Positions 18,462 to 26,244 of a DNA stretch of 64,000 bases are shown here, piece by piece. The position numbers were made by a program, and so were the translations under genes. Below the pieces are notes generated by a model. The model was not told where the DNA came from. It did no database searches and saw only the letters and a list, made by a program, of their open reading frames with translations. The stretch is from an uncultured Oscillospiraceae bacterium (lineage in GTDB: Bacteria > Bacillota > Clostridia > Oscillospirales > Oscillospiraceae). Location: assembly GCA_934655875.1 (NCBI GenBank), contig CAKUHB010000002.1, positions 62,001 to 126,000 on the forward strand, given 5' to 3'. How positions within the stretch are numbered: position 1 is the first letter of the stretch; each line of letters starts with the position of its first letter.

Positions 18462-19079
18462 TTACTGTCCCATGAGCTTTCGCCAGCCTGCGGTGTAAAA
18501 GTCGCCCAGCGGATCCAGATATCCCTGGGCAGCCGCGAGCGGCATATCGTGAATGATGATCTCAAAAAAGGTATTGATCATCCCGGTCAGGAGCATGTGC
18601 TCCAGCTGAGGGTCGATCTGCGGCACGGCATAGCCGAGCGCTTGCAGCGTTTTGCAGTGCTGCTCGATCGCAGCAGCTTCGAGCATGGCCAGCTCGTCTA
18701 CGATATGGGCGTAGGGCGTGCCCTCGGCGCGCTCCAGGATCAGATGAAATTCTGTCCGGTGTGCGTCCATATACACAAGAAGCTCCTGCATGCAGTCCTT
18801 TCCGGCGTCGCCCATCCGCAGAACCTGCGTGTCCGGCCGCAGCCGTTCAAATTGCTCCACGGCTGCGCGGTAGACGCGCAGAACGTAGCGGTACGGCTCA
18901 TCCACCAGCTCGGCAAACAGCGCTTCCTTGCTGCTGTAATAGCCATAGAATGCGCCGGTCGTGACCCCGGCCGATTTGACGATGTTGCGCAGGGAAGCGG
19001 CCCGATACCCCTTTTCCAGAAACTCGGCTCGGGCTGCTGCGAGGATTCTTTCCAATGTGGACTGCGGAAGTTCAGCCAT
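18462..19079 (-). CDS. TetR-family regulator of the ABC exporter operon
   Basis: A 205-residue regulator beginning MAELPQ at 19079, with aaaggagc upstream; the frame is open further but that part covers its own promoter and operator. The helix-turn-helix is ASLRNIVKSAGVTTGAFYGYY. It sits 28 bp before the ABC exporter genes on the same strand. An autoregulatory 26-bp palindrome lies at its promoter, so it likely represses the whole operon until a ligand binds. Confidence 0.9.
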   Translation of the reverse strand: MAELPQSTLERILAAARAEFLEKGYRAASLRNIVKSAGVTTGAFYGYYSSKEALFAELVDEPYRYVLRVYRAAVEQFERLRPDTQVLRMGDAGKDCMQELLVYMDAHRTEFHLILERAEGTPYAHIVDELAMLEAAAIEQHCKTLQALGYAVPQIDPQLEHMLLTGMINTFFEIIIHDMPLAAAQGYLDPLGDFYTAGWRKLMGQ

Positions 19080-19092
19080 GGTCTGCTCCTTT

Positions 19093-19145
19093 ATAACAAC
19101 GTTATATAACGCTGTTATAATATAGCCGAAGTCCGTATCTGTCAA
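19093..19145 (-). promoter_or_regulatory. promoter plus 26-bp palindromic operator of the TetR/ABC operon
   Basis: On the minus strand: -35 TTGACA (19145-19140), 17-bp spacer, -10 TATTAT (19122-19117). The operator at 19093-19118 has arms ATAACAACGTTAT and ATAACGCTGTTAT, mirror-symmetric with one mismatch, and covers the -10 and start site. Confidence 0.85.
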
Positions 19146-19200
19146 GCCCCGCAGAAGCTTTTTCTGAAGAAGTAAATCAATAGTAATTTTAAATTGCGAG

Positions 19201-19230
19201 AAACGCCTTTCCAACCCGGAAAGGCGTTTT
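19201..19230. terminator. hairpin terminator
   Basis: AAACGCCTTTCC / GGAAAGGCGTTT stem with T-rich flank, between the TetR promoter and the tRNA fragment. A second GC-rich hairpin (CTGCTGCAAGC / GCTTGCAGCAG, 19243-19274) directly follows. Together they would end transcripts leaving the tRNA locus leftward. Confidence 0.8.
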
Positions 19231-19279
19231 CTATATACAAAACTGCTGCAAGCTCCCAAAAGTGCTTGCAGCAGTGCTT

Positions 19280-19324
19280 TGGCACCCCCGGCTGGATTCG
19301 AACCAGTGGCCTGCCGCTTAGGAG
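19280..19324 (-). pseudogene. 3' half of a tRNA-Arg(CCT) gene split by integration (attL side)
   Basis: Read on the minus strand, the sequence from CTCCTAAG to the encoded CCA gives half an anticodon arm, the T arm (GGTTCGAATCC) and the 3' acceptor strand CGGGGGT. It has no 5' half here. Joined at CTCCTAAG to the fragment at 22569-22608 it rebuilds a full tRNA with acceptor GCCCCCG/CGGGGGT and anticodon loop CTCCTAA. Confidence 0.88.
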
Positions 19325-19344
19325 TAGACCCGATACGATGAAAC

Positions 19345-19510
19345 CAAGTGCAACACAGTGCAAGAAAATCCTTGGAAATACAAGGTTTTTCACTGTTTCA
19401 AATCCTATCTGGTATTACGCTTCATAAGCATTTTCATAGGGATTTTACACCGTCCGATTGGCTCGAAATTAGCAAGGCTTTCGATTTTCGGTGGACGTTG
19501 CAAGTGCAAG
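19345..19510. repeat. possible integrase arm-binding repeats
   Basis: The motif CA(A)GTGCAA recurs at 19345-19353, 19356-19364 and 19501-19510, inside the left end of the element. Short direct repeats next to the core are typical arm sites of Tn916-type integrases. The 19325-19720 stretch holds nothing else I recognise. Confidence 0.4.
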
Positions 19511-19721
19511 CAAATTCCTCTATGTAACTTCTCGTGATACGAAATGATAGGAAATCCTATTCATTCTCGTGCGGGAGCGCTGGCGACTTTAGACTCAGAT
19601 TTCAGTCTGTTTAATATATCATTTCAAAATGAATTTTTCAACCAGTATTATTAAGAATTTCAAAGGTTTTTTCAGACTCATTGATTCTATGTAATTTAGA
19701 CCCGCCGAAGCAGGTCTTTTT

Positions 19722-20027
19722 TTATTTCAGCATGATCTCTCTGTCCTCAGCACCGAGCATATAAGCACCCTTGGCAAAAGCATCCCTTGCCAGAAGCTCT
19801 GCTACATAAACCCTATCGAACAGCATCCATATTGCTTTTTCTTTCGGAGTCAGTTCATGGCTATGGTCAAACAAATGCTCAAGTCCCAATCCTTCAAGCA
19901 ATGCCGACTTTGCTGCTTTGTATTCCTCAGCTCTGCCAACATATTCGTCGTTCCTTTCCTTGGAAAATGCCTCGATATTGTCAGCTCTCAGATGCTCGTA
20001 ATACTCGTCCATAAAGATTCTATCCAT
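19722..20027 (-). CDS. hypothetical protein of the integrative element
   Basis: A 101-residue acidic, mostly helical protein without membrane segments or cysteines. Start MDRIFMDEYY was chosen because ggaggt lies eight bases upstream; the longer frame contains that site. I do not recognise it. It is the last minus-strand gene of the element, past the integrase terminator, so it may have its own weak promoter. Confidence 0.7.
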   Translation of the reverse strand: MDRIFMDEYYEHLRADNIEAFSKERNDEYVGRAEEYKAAKSALLEGLGLEHLFDHSHELTPKEKAIWMLFDRVYVAELLARDAFAKGAYMLGAEDREIMLK

Positions 20028-20048
20028 ACTCGTTGACCTCCATAACAA

Positions 20049-20106
20049 AAAAATAAGGGCAGACCCTTTTACAGCTATTGTAGCTATGTAAAAGGATCTG
20101 CCCTTG
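20049..20106 (-). terminator. terminator after the integrase gene
   Basis: Long stem on the minus strand (AAGGGCAGATCCTTTTACA pairing with TGTAAAAGGGTCTGCCCTT) with a T7 tail at the left end. Confidence 0.88.
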
Positions 20107-20112
20107 CAGTTA

Positions 20113-21486
20113 CTATAATGTTTTTGCCAGCGACTTCAGGAGTGCTGCCATTTCCGGATTTTGCAGAAGCTTCAGAAGAAGTTCTTTATCATCAGCGGAG
20201 CTTTCCGTTGCGGCTGGTTGAACCGGCTCAGGCGTTGCCTGTCTGCCTGAGTAGAACGCAGCTTCCATTCTTTCAGCGTTCAGTCTGCGGTCATCGTCGA
20301 TGATATGGGAGTAAACATCCGCTACCATCTTGACCTGTGCATGACCGGAATCGCCTTGAACGGATTTCATATCGCCGCCGTTCAACTTCAGCTTGTAAGT
20401 GATACTGGAATGTCGGAGACTATGGAAAACCACTTTCGGCAGTCCCTTCTCCTCAATCAGCTTATTGAAAGCACGGTTGATAACCTGCCCCTCAATCGGC
20501 TTGCCATTGGAAGAACAGAAAACCAGATTGAAGTCTACGAACTCGTCACCGAAAAGGTCTTTCAGTTCTTCGATGTCAGCCTTTCGCTGTACCAACATTT
20601 CCGCTACGGTTTTCGGTAAGAACACCTTGCGGACACTTGTTTTGGTCTTAGGAGTTTTGAGAACCAATGCGGTATGCGTACTGGCGAAGGTCGGCGGGAA
20701 CTTGAACATGATGTCCTTACCGTCCAGATCTGCCATCGCTTCACGATTTACTCTCTGCAACTCCTTTTCAACGAAGATGCTTGCCTGACCAAGTTCAATA
20801 CTGGTAGGGGAAATGTCAATACAGTCCCAGGTAAGCCCCAGAAGCTCGCCCATTCGCAGGGAACAGGAGAAGGCAAGGTTAATAGCCAGACGAAGAATAT
20901 CATCGTCACAGGCTTCCAGAGCCTTCTGGAGCACTTCTGCTGTCCAGATGTCCCTGGTCTTGTGTTCTTCCTTCGGCAGCGTAGCGTGTTCCACAGGGTT
21001 TCTGGTCATCAATTCCCACTTGACCGCCTGATTGAAAGCATTTCGCAATGTCTTGTGAACCTCTCGGACAGTATGCGGAGTCAGATATTCAGTACGGGCT
21101 TTTACATACTTAGAAGAAACCGCTTTGACAGAAAGCAAATCTCGGTAATACTTGTCCATGATTCTCGGCGTGACATCCTCCAGCTTCATATCACCGATGA
21201 GGGGACGAATATAGTTTGCAATCAGGCTCTTTCTGCTTTCATAGGTAGACATCGCCCAGGTGTTCACACCATAGATTGACATATACTCATCCAAAAGATC
21301 ATTGACGGTTTTAGCAGAAGGGGGAATAAAGGTTCCGGACTCCTGCTCATATTCAACCTGCAACTTCCTTTTCTTTGCTTCGGCATTCGTTTCAAAGGTT
21401 TCCCACTTCTGACGCTTGTTGCCGTTCTCATCGGTGTATGTATAAACCACAGAATACTTCTTTTTTCTCTTAACGATAGATGCCAT
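20113..21486 (-). CDS. int: tyrosine integrase (Tn916/phage type)
   Basis: A 457-residue site-specific recombinase that would insert and excise the element. It has an N-terminal arm-binding domain (basic, residues 1-60), a SAM-like core-binding domain, and the catalytic domain with Arg in SLRMGELLGL, HSLRH box, GHAQVKMVADVYSH with the nucleophile Tyr near residue 408. The C-terminal tail (about residues 420-457) is rich in Pro, Ala, Glu and Leu. It appears intact. The excisionase-like gene is 4 bp upstream, a common arrangement. Confidence 0.95.
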   Translation of the reverse strand: MASIVKRKKKYSVVYTYTDENGNKRQKWETFETNAEAKKRKLQVEYEQESGTFIPPSAKTVNDLLDEYMSIYGVNTWAMSTYESRKSLIANYIRPLIGDMKLEDVTPRIMDKYYRDLLSVKAVSSKYVKARTEYLTPHTVREVHKTLRNAFNQAVKWELMTRNPVEHATLPKEEHKTRDIWTAEVLQKALEACDDDILRLAINLAFSCSLRMGELLGLTWDCIDISPTSIELGQASIFVEKELQRVNREAMADLDGKDIMFKFPPTFASTHTALVLKTPKTKTSVRKVFLPKTVAEMLVQRKADIEELKDLFGDEFVDFNLVFCSSNGKPIEGQVINRAFNKLIEEKGLPKVVFHSLRHSSITYKLKLNGGDMKSVQGDSGHAQVKMVADVYSHIIDDDRRLNAERMEAAFYSGRQATPEPVQPAATESSADDKELLLKLLQNPEMAALLKSLAKTL

Positions 21487-21490
21487 GTAA

Positions 21491-21790
21491 TCAGCTCCTT
21501 TCCTGTCTATCTTCCGCTAACTGGTAGCGGGTCTGATTGTGATACCATTTTTCAAAGCTCTCTTTGGTAGCTCGCTTATACCTGCCAACCTTGATAAGCT
21601 CAAAATCTTCATTGGCAACGATATAGTAAATGGTCTGACGATGTACCCCAAGCATTCTTGCCATTTCCGGCAGACCGTAGGTGGATGCCATAATATCTGC
21701 ATCCAGTTCCTGATCCTCTACCGTGCGGTAATCGGTTTGAGAAGCATATTCCTGTTCATACGCATTTATATCAACGAAGCCCCACTTCAC
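21491..21790 (-). CDS. xis: excisionase-like helix-turn-helix protein
   Basis: A small DNA-binding protein with a MerR/excisionase-type helix-turn-helix (LPEMARMLGVHRQTIYYIVANEDFEL... ending in the KWYH stretch), as found just upstream of Tn916-family integrases, where it steers Int toward excision. The start is uncertain: I used the GTG at 21790 after gaagg. In-frame ATGs further upstream overlap the next gene deeply. Confidence 0.82.
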   Translation of the reverse strand: MKWGFVDINAYEQEYASQTDYRTVEDQELDADIMASTYGLPEMARMLGVHRQTIYYIVANEDFELIKVGRYKRATKESFEKWYHNQTRYQLAEDRQERS

Positions 21791-21995
21791 GCATAACCTT
21801 CTTCGTACACCAGCCAATGCACGGGTGATCTCGCCCATAGGGACAGCCATCACATTCCGACTTGGGTTTCGGCGGCAAAGAGATTAAGTAGTAGCAATTA
21901 TTTCTACCCAGACGGCAACCCTTTCTGCCATTCGTCCAGAAGTAGCAGTAATGACAGTCGCTCGGCTTGTCTGCGGTATAAACAGGCTTGCTCAA
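21771..21995 (-). CDS. cysteine-rich small protein of the element
   Basis: A 74-residue protein with eight cysteines in a CHYCYFW ... KGCRLGRNNCYYL ... ECDGCPYGRDHPC ... WC pattern, suggesting two zinc-binding knuckles. The TTG start at 21995 has ggaggt seven bases upstream; the longer frame lacks this. Proteins with this pattern accompany integrases in clostridial elements, but I cannot give a function. It overlaps the excisionase gene slightly. Confidence 0.72.
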   Translation of the reverse strand: MSKPVYTADKPSDCHYCYFWTNGRKGCRLGRNNCYYLISLPPKPKSECDGCPYGRDHPCIGWCTKKVMREVGLR

Positions 21996-22407
21996 ATAAA
22001 ACACCTCCAATCTCTTGTATTTGCCCATGGTTTTGGGCATAAAAAAAGAGCGCCTATCCATCCCCGATGCGGGGCAAATAGACGCTCTATGTATATAACG
22101 ATATTCAATTTTATCTGCTATAACTGCATGGTACTCAAAACATCCGCCTTTTTTGATTAGCTGGATTTTGGGCACGATTTTGGGGCTGATTAGCAGGAAG
22201 GGCATTTTCATTAGCAAGAACAGCCCGTTTTCTGCTAAAAATTAGCTGGCGATTTTGTCTTATAACAACCGTTCGATTCTGGAGGGGTTGTCAAAAATCA
22301 AATTTTGGAGTAGAATTTTATCTCATACAGTGAAAGAGCTTTTTCGTGCCTTTTCATATAAGAAAAGCCGAAAACCCTTGAAAACAAAGGCTTTCGGCGT
22401 TGTTAGC

Positions 22408-22484
22408 TGGCGTCCCAGAGAGGATTTGAACCTCCGGCCCCACGCTTAGGAGGCGTGTGCTCTATCCAACTGAGCTACTGAGAC
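22408..22484 (-). tRNA. complete tRNA-Arg(CCT) carried inside the element
   Basis: Full 77-nt cloverleaf with encoded CCA. Acceptor GTCTCAG / CTGGGAC, D arm GCTC-AGTTGGATA-GAGC, anticodon arm CACGC-CTCCTAA-GCGTG (anticodon CCT, codon AGG), T loop TTCAAAT. Its acceptor and anticodon stems differ from those of the split host gene, so it is not a simple duplication. It lies 85 bp inside the right end and points the same way as the broken tRNA. Confidence 0.95.
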
Positions 22485-22568
22485 ATGGCTGGTTTTATGA
22501 CTAAGCCCGAAGAAACTCGAACTTGAATCCTATATGAAGTTTTTCCAAGGTGACCGTTGTAACGCAAC

Positions 22569-22608
22569 CTTAGGAGGCGGCCGCTCTATCCAACTGAGCT
22601 ACGGGGGC
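22569..22608 (-). pseudogene. 5' half of the split tRNA-Arg(CCT) (attR side)
   Basis: On the minus strand this gives acceptor strand GCCCCCG, D arm GCTC-AGTTGGATA-GAGC and the anticodon arm up to CTCCTAAG, where homology to a tRNA stops and element sequence begins. Confidence 0.9.
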
Positions 22609-22631
22609 AGATATGGATACAAAACATGGGT

Positions 22632-22660
22632 ATTTTACAATGCCGGGATTGGTTTGTCAA
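22632..22660 (-). promoter_or_regulatory. promoter of the split tRNA-Arg locus
   Basis: Minus strand: -35 TTGACA (22660-22655), 17-bp spacer, -10 TAAAAT (22637-22632), 24 bp before the tRNA 5' end. It would now transcribe the tRNA 5' fragment, then the element's own tRNA-Arg and possibly its genes. Confidence 0.8.
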
Positions 22661-22718
22661 GCGCAGGCATATTGCGGGCGGCGGGGCAATAGACTGTGAC
22701 AGAGAAGAGGTGAGGACG

Positions 22719-23681
22719 TTGCTGGAGCAGGTGCTGCAAATCCTGCCGCAGGCGTATCAGCAGGCGCTGCGCGCGTGGGACGATGCGCCGGTCGAAGAGA
22801 TACGGCTGCGGGCAGGCCGCGCCCCGGCCATTGTGATGCGCAGACGGGAGCATCCGCTCGCCGCGCAGGCTGGCACGGCGCCGGTCACACCGGAGATGCT
22901 GCAGCGGGTTCTGATGGCGGCATGCCGGCAGTCACAATACGCCGTACAGGAGCAGCTGCGGGAGGGCTTTCTGACGATCACCGGCGGCGTGCGGATCGGC
23001 GTATGCGGAAGTGCGGTGGTGCAGGGCGGACAGATCGCCGGGATCCGGGAGGTCACGTCTCTTGCCATCCGCATCCCGTATGAGATCCGGCACCCGCCGC
23101 AGCTGCTGCGGCCAAGTCTGGACGGCTCCTGCCTGCTTGCCGGCGCGCCGGGCAGCGGCAAGACGACGCTGCTGCGCAGCTGCATCCGCGTTCTTTCGGA
23201 GATGGGGCAGCGCGTCGCGGTCGTCGATGAGCGGCTGGAGCTGGCAGGCGGCGCGGGGGGATACCATGCGTTCGACCTTGGCCCATGCACGGACGTGCTG
23301 TCCGGCTGCAAAAAGGCAGAGGGAATGCTGATGCTGCTGCGCGGCATGAATCCGGACTGGATCGCGGTGGACGAGATCACGCAGCCGGAGGATCTGGATG
23401 CCATCCGGCAGCTGGCGGGCTGCGGCGTGCGTCTGCTTGCGACCATTCACGCAGGCTCCCGTGAGGAGCTGGAGCAGAAGCCGCTCTGCCGGGCCATGCT
23501 TTCAAGCGGCCTGTTCCGTCGGCTGCTGCTCCTCCATAGGGACAGGACATTTCATACAGAAAGGATCCGGTATGCTCAAAACGATCGGGATGATACTGAT
23601 TCTGACGGCCTCTGGGACAGTGGGGCTTGGGCTGGCGCGGACGGTACGCCGCCAGCAGGCGCAGACCGTTGCGCTGATTGA
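22719..23681 (+). CDS. spoIIIAA: stage III sporulation protein AA
   Basis: A 320-residue secretion-type ATPase (Walker A GAPGSGKTT, Walker B-like WIAVDEITQ), thought to power or gate the SpoIIIA-SpoIIQ channel between mother cell and forespore. TTG at 22719 has aagagg upstream; GTG at 22710 is the alternative. The frame runs 110 bp into spoIIIAB, and the last 37 or so residues look unlike SpoIIIAA, so the normal stop may have been lost. Confidence 0.92.
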   Translation: MLEQVLQILPQAYQQALRAWDDAPVEEIRLRAGRAPAIVMRRREHPLAAQAGTAPVTPEMLQRVLMAACRQSQYAVQEQLREGFLTITGGVRIGVCGSAVVQGGQIAGIREVTSLAIRIPYEIRHPPQLLRPSLDGSCLLAGAPGSGKTTLLRSCIRVLSEMGQRVAVVDERLELAGGAGGYHAFDLGPCTDVLSGCKKAEGMLMLLRGMNPDWIAVDEITQPEDLDAIRQLAGCGVRLLATIHAGSREELEQKPLCRAMLSSGLFRRLLLLHRDRTFHTERIRYAQNDRDDTDSDGLWDSGAWAGADGTPPAGADRCAD

Positions 23682-24087
23682 CGCGCTGCTGCGGCTGCGG
23701 CATGAGCTGCAATACAGGCTGACGCCGCTGCCGGACGCGTTCGCGGTGCTCGGTGGGATGCCGAACCGGGAGGTGGCGGCGTTTTTCTCCGGCATGTCCG
23801 ACCGCCTGCAATCCAGCCGGACATGCACGGTCGGCTATGCCTGCCGCAAAGCAATGGAACGGACAAGCGGGCTTCAGCTGACGGCCGGCACGCACAGCGC
23901 ACTTCTGGCGCTGTTTGACGCGCTGGGCCGGTATGATCTGGAGGGAAATTTGCAGGTGCTGGAGCTGGCGCTGGAGCGCTTGCGTGCGGAAGCAAGGATG
24001 ATCCAGTCCGGCAGCCGCGCCCGGTGCCGGACGTATATCAGTCTGGCGGTCTGTACGGGACTTGCAATCGCGGTGATACTGGTGTGA
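23572..24087 (+). CDS. spoIIIAB: stage III sporulation protein AB
   Basis: A 171-residue protein with hydrophobic helices at both ends (residues 4-20 and about 155-171) and a helical, type II secretion-GspF-like cytoplasmic region. It starts MLKTIG with aaagga upstream. It is the second gene of the spoIIIA operon and is thought to be a membrane partner of the SpoIIIAA ATPase. Confidence 0.92.
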   Translation: MLKTIGMILILTASGTVGLGLARTVRRQQAQTVALIDALLRLRHELQYRLTPLPDAFAVLGGMPNREVAAFFSGMSDRLQSSRTCTVGYACRKAMERTSGLQLTAGTHSALLALFDALGRYDLEGNLQVLELALERLRAEARMIQSGSRARCRTYISLAVCTGLAIAVILV

Positions 24088-24088
24088 T

Positions 24089-24283
24089 ATGGACATTGAT
24101 TTGATTTTCAAGATCGCGGCAGTCGGGATCATTGTTTCCATTCTTAATCAGGTTCTCGTCCGCTCCGGGCGCGAGGAGCAGGCGACCATGACGTCGCTGG
24201 CGGCGCTGGTCGTTGTGCTGATGATCGTGGTGCAGCGGATCGCAGAGCTGTTTGAGATGGTCAAAACGCTCTTTGAGTTTTAA
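24089..24283 (+). CDS. spoIIIAC: stage III sporulation protein AC
   Basis: A 64-residue protein with two membrane helices, the normal size for SpoIIIAC. The start follows the spoIIIAB stop by one base and the stop overlaps the next start (taatgg), showing tight coupling in the operon. Confidence 0.93.
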   Translation: MDIDLIFKIAAVGIIVSILNQVLVRSGREEQATMTSLAALVVVLMIVVQRIAELFEMVKTLFEF

Positions 24284-24675
24284 TGGAGACTGCCGGAAAA
24301 CTGATCGCGGCGGCGCTGCTGTGCTGCATTCTGTGTCTGCTTTTGCAGAAACAGGCGCCGGAGCTGACGCTGGCTCTGTGCGCGCTTGGGTGCGTATTGT
24401 GCCTGCTGCTGACGCTGCCATTCTTTTCACAGCTTTTGGAGTTCCTCAAGAAGCTGGAGACGCTGACGGGGTTGTCCGGCGCGGTCTTCTCGCCGCTTCT
24501 GAAGACTGCGGCGGTGGGGATGCTCACCCAGCTGGCCGGGGCGCTGTGCCGGGACGGCGGAAGGCAGGCGCTGGCCGGGACAGTCGAGCTGTGCGGCGGG
24601 ATTTTATGCCTGTATTTGTCACTGCCGCTTCTGGAGCTTGTATTGTCGCTCTTACAGAACATGATCGGAGGGTAG
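24283..24675 (+). CDS. spoIIIAD: stage III sporulation protein AD
   Basis: A 130-residue hydrophobic protein with about four membrane helices. Position between spoIIIAC and spoIIIAE and its size identify it. Part of the mother-cell membrane portion of the SpoIIIA channel complex. Confidence 0.92.
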   Translation: METAGKLIAAALLCCILCLLLQKQAPELTLALCALGCVLCLLLTLPFFSQLLEFLKKLETLTGLSGAVFSPLLKTAAVGMLTQLAGALCRDGGRQALAGTVELCGGILCLYLSLPLLELVLSLLQNMIGG

Positions 24676-24676
24676 C

Positions 24677-25768
24677 ATGCGCCGCTGGCTGCTGATAATT
24701 CTATTGATCGTGGGGCTGACTGCGTCCGTCCGCGCCGTGGATGTCATGGAGGAAGAGCAGAGACTGTTGCAGCTGGACACGCTGGAATCGGGGCTTCCTG
24801 CTTCCGCACGGGAAGCCATGCAGGACTACAGCCCGTCAAAGGCGGCAGATCCGGGGTCAGCCCTTCTGAACCTCGTCAAGTGGGCGTCCGGCTTATCCCT
24901 CAGCACGCTGCGCGAAGCAATGCGTACGGCGGCGATGCTGCTTGCCGCGGCGCTGATCTGCCGCCTTGTCCGGCAGGTTGGAGAAAACGGCGGGCAGATT
25001 GCCGCGATGACCGGCGCGCTTGCCATCACGGCGATCTTTACGACCGGCATGCGGAGCATGATCGGCCTGGCCGACACGATGCTTGCGGATATGGAGACCT
25101 ACGCCAAGCTCCTGCTGCCGGTCATGTGCAGCGCGGCGGCGGCTTCCGGTGCTGTGACGGGGGCGGGTGCACTGTATATGGGCTCGTCGCTGTTTTTCAG
25201 TCTGCTTATCAGCCTGATCCGGACGCTGCTCATTCCGCTGATCTACGCCTTTATCGGGCTGGCCGCGGCGGAATGTGCGCTGCCGGACGGCAGATTATCC
25301 GGGCTCCGGCAGCTGACCGGCTGGTGCGTCCGCGCGGCGCTGAAGGGGATGATGTATGTTTTTACGGCATATCTGTCTTTGACGGGGCTTTTGTCCGGCA
25401 GCAGCGACGAAGCGGCAGTGGAAGCGGCCAAATCCACGCTCTCCGCGGCGATCCCGGTGGTAGGTGCGATCGTGTCGGACGCTTCGGAGGCCGTTTTGCA
25501 GAGTGCGCGGCTGCTGCGCACGACAGCGGGGACGTTCGGCATTCTGGCCGTTCTTGCCATGGCGCTGGTTCCGTTTGCGAAGATCGGCGTCTGTTTTCTG
25601 ACGATGAAGCTGACGACAGCCGTTGCGGAGCTGACGGCGGAAAAGCAGCACGCGGGGCTGCTCTCGTCTCTGACAGAGCCGATGGGGATTCTGCTCGGCA
25701 TCGTCGGGTGTGCGGCGCTGATGCTGGTGTTCAGCACCTGCTGCTTTATGAAGGTGGTGAGCGGATGA
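24677..25768 (+). CDS. spoIIIAE: stage III sporulation protein AE
   Basis: A 363-residue polytopic membrane protein with an N-terminal signal-like helix (LLIILLIVGLTASVRA) and roughly seven further helices. It is the largest SpoIIIA membrane subunit. Its stop overlaps the spoIIIAF ATG. Confidence 0.93.
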   Translation: MRRWLLIILLIVGLTASVRAVDVMEEEQRLLQLDTLESGLPASAREAMQDYSPSKAADPGSALLNLVKWASGLSLSTLREAMRTAAMLLAAALICRLVRQVGENGGQIAAMTGALAITAIFTTGMRSMIGLADTMLADMETYAKLLLPVMCSAAAASGAVTGAGALYMGSSLFFSLLISLIRTLLIPLIYAFIGLAAAECALPDGRLSGLRQLTGWCVRAALKGMMYVFTAYLSLTGLLSGSSDEAAVEAAKSTLSAAIPVVGAIVSDASEAVLQSARLLRTTAGTFGILAVLAMALVPFAKIGVCFLTMKLTTAVAELTAEKQHAGLLSSLTEPMGILLGIVGCAALMLVFSTCCFMKVVSG

Positions 25769-26244
25769 TCGCCGCAGTGCGGGAGTATCTTCTGCGGCTG
25801 ACGGCGGGCGCGTTTTTTTCCGCCCTGCTGCTGGCGCTGCTGCCGCAGGGCAGGGCGAGAAGGACGGCTGCGCTCGTATGCAGCCTTGTGATACTGCTGC
25901 TGGCCTTGACGCCTGCCGCGCAGCTGGACTACGACGCGCTTGCAGAGACGATCAGCCGGCTGGAGCTTGAAAAGGAGGAAGCCAGAACGGGAATCGAAAT
26001 TCAGAATCAGGAGCTTGTGGCCCGGATCATATCCGGACGGATCGAGACATATATATTGGACAAAGCATCCGCGCTGGGGCTGGACGTCACCGTCTGTGTC
26101 GAGATGCAGACACGCGCGTCGACGCCGTATCCATGCGGCGTGACGATCTGCGGAGAAGCAAATCCGGCACAGAAAGAACGGCTGCAGGCGTATATTGAAG
26201 AGACCTTCGCTGTGCCGAAGCAGCGGCAGACATGGCAGCCGTGA
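25765..26244 (+). CDS. spoIIIAF: stage III sporulation protein AF
   Basis: A 159-residue protein with two N-terminal membrane helices and a C-terminal domain of the ring-building type found in SpoIIIAF. The ATG at 25765 overlaps the spoIIIAE stop; the longer frame upstream is a shadow of spoIIIAE. Confidence 0.9.
   Translation: MIAAVREYLLRLTAGAFFSALLLALLPQGRARRTAALVCSLVILLLALTPAAQLDYDALAETISRLELEKEEARTGIEIQNQELVARIISGRIETYILDKASALGLDVTVCVEMQTRASTPYPCGVTICGEANPAQKERLQAYIEETFAVPKQRQTWQP

Larger units (their letters stand above)
19317..22576 (-). mobile_element. 3.25-kb integrative element inserted in a tRNA-Arg anticodon loop
   Basis: The ends are the 8-bp core CTTAGGAG at 19317-19324 and 22569-22576, each joined to one half of the same tRNA-Arg gene. 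Inside are a tyrosine integrase, an excisionase-like HTH protein, a Cys-rich small protein, a 101-residue ORF and a complete tRNA-Arg(CCT), all on the minus strand. I see no relaxase, coupling protein or replication gene, so it is either a minimal mobilisable element, a satellite or a remnant. Base composition is lower in GC than the flanking genes. Confidence 0.87.

Noticed and set aside
22255..22449. 64-residue frame ending RPREDLNLRPHA
   Set aside because: The end is the translated tRNA-Arg; this is a common false call over tRNA genes.
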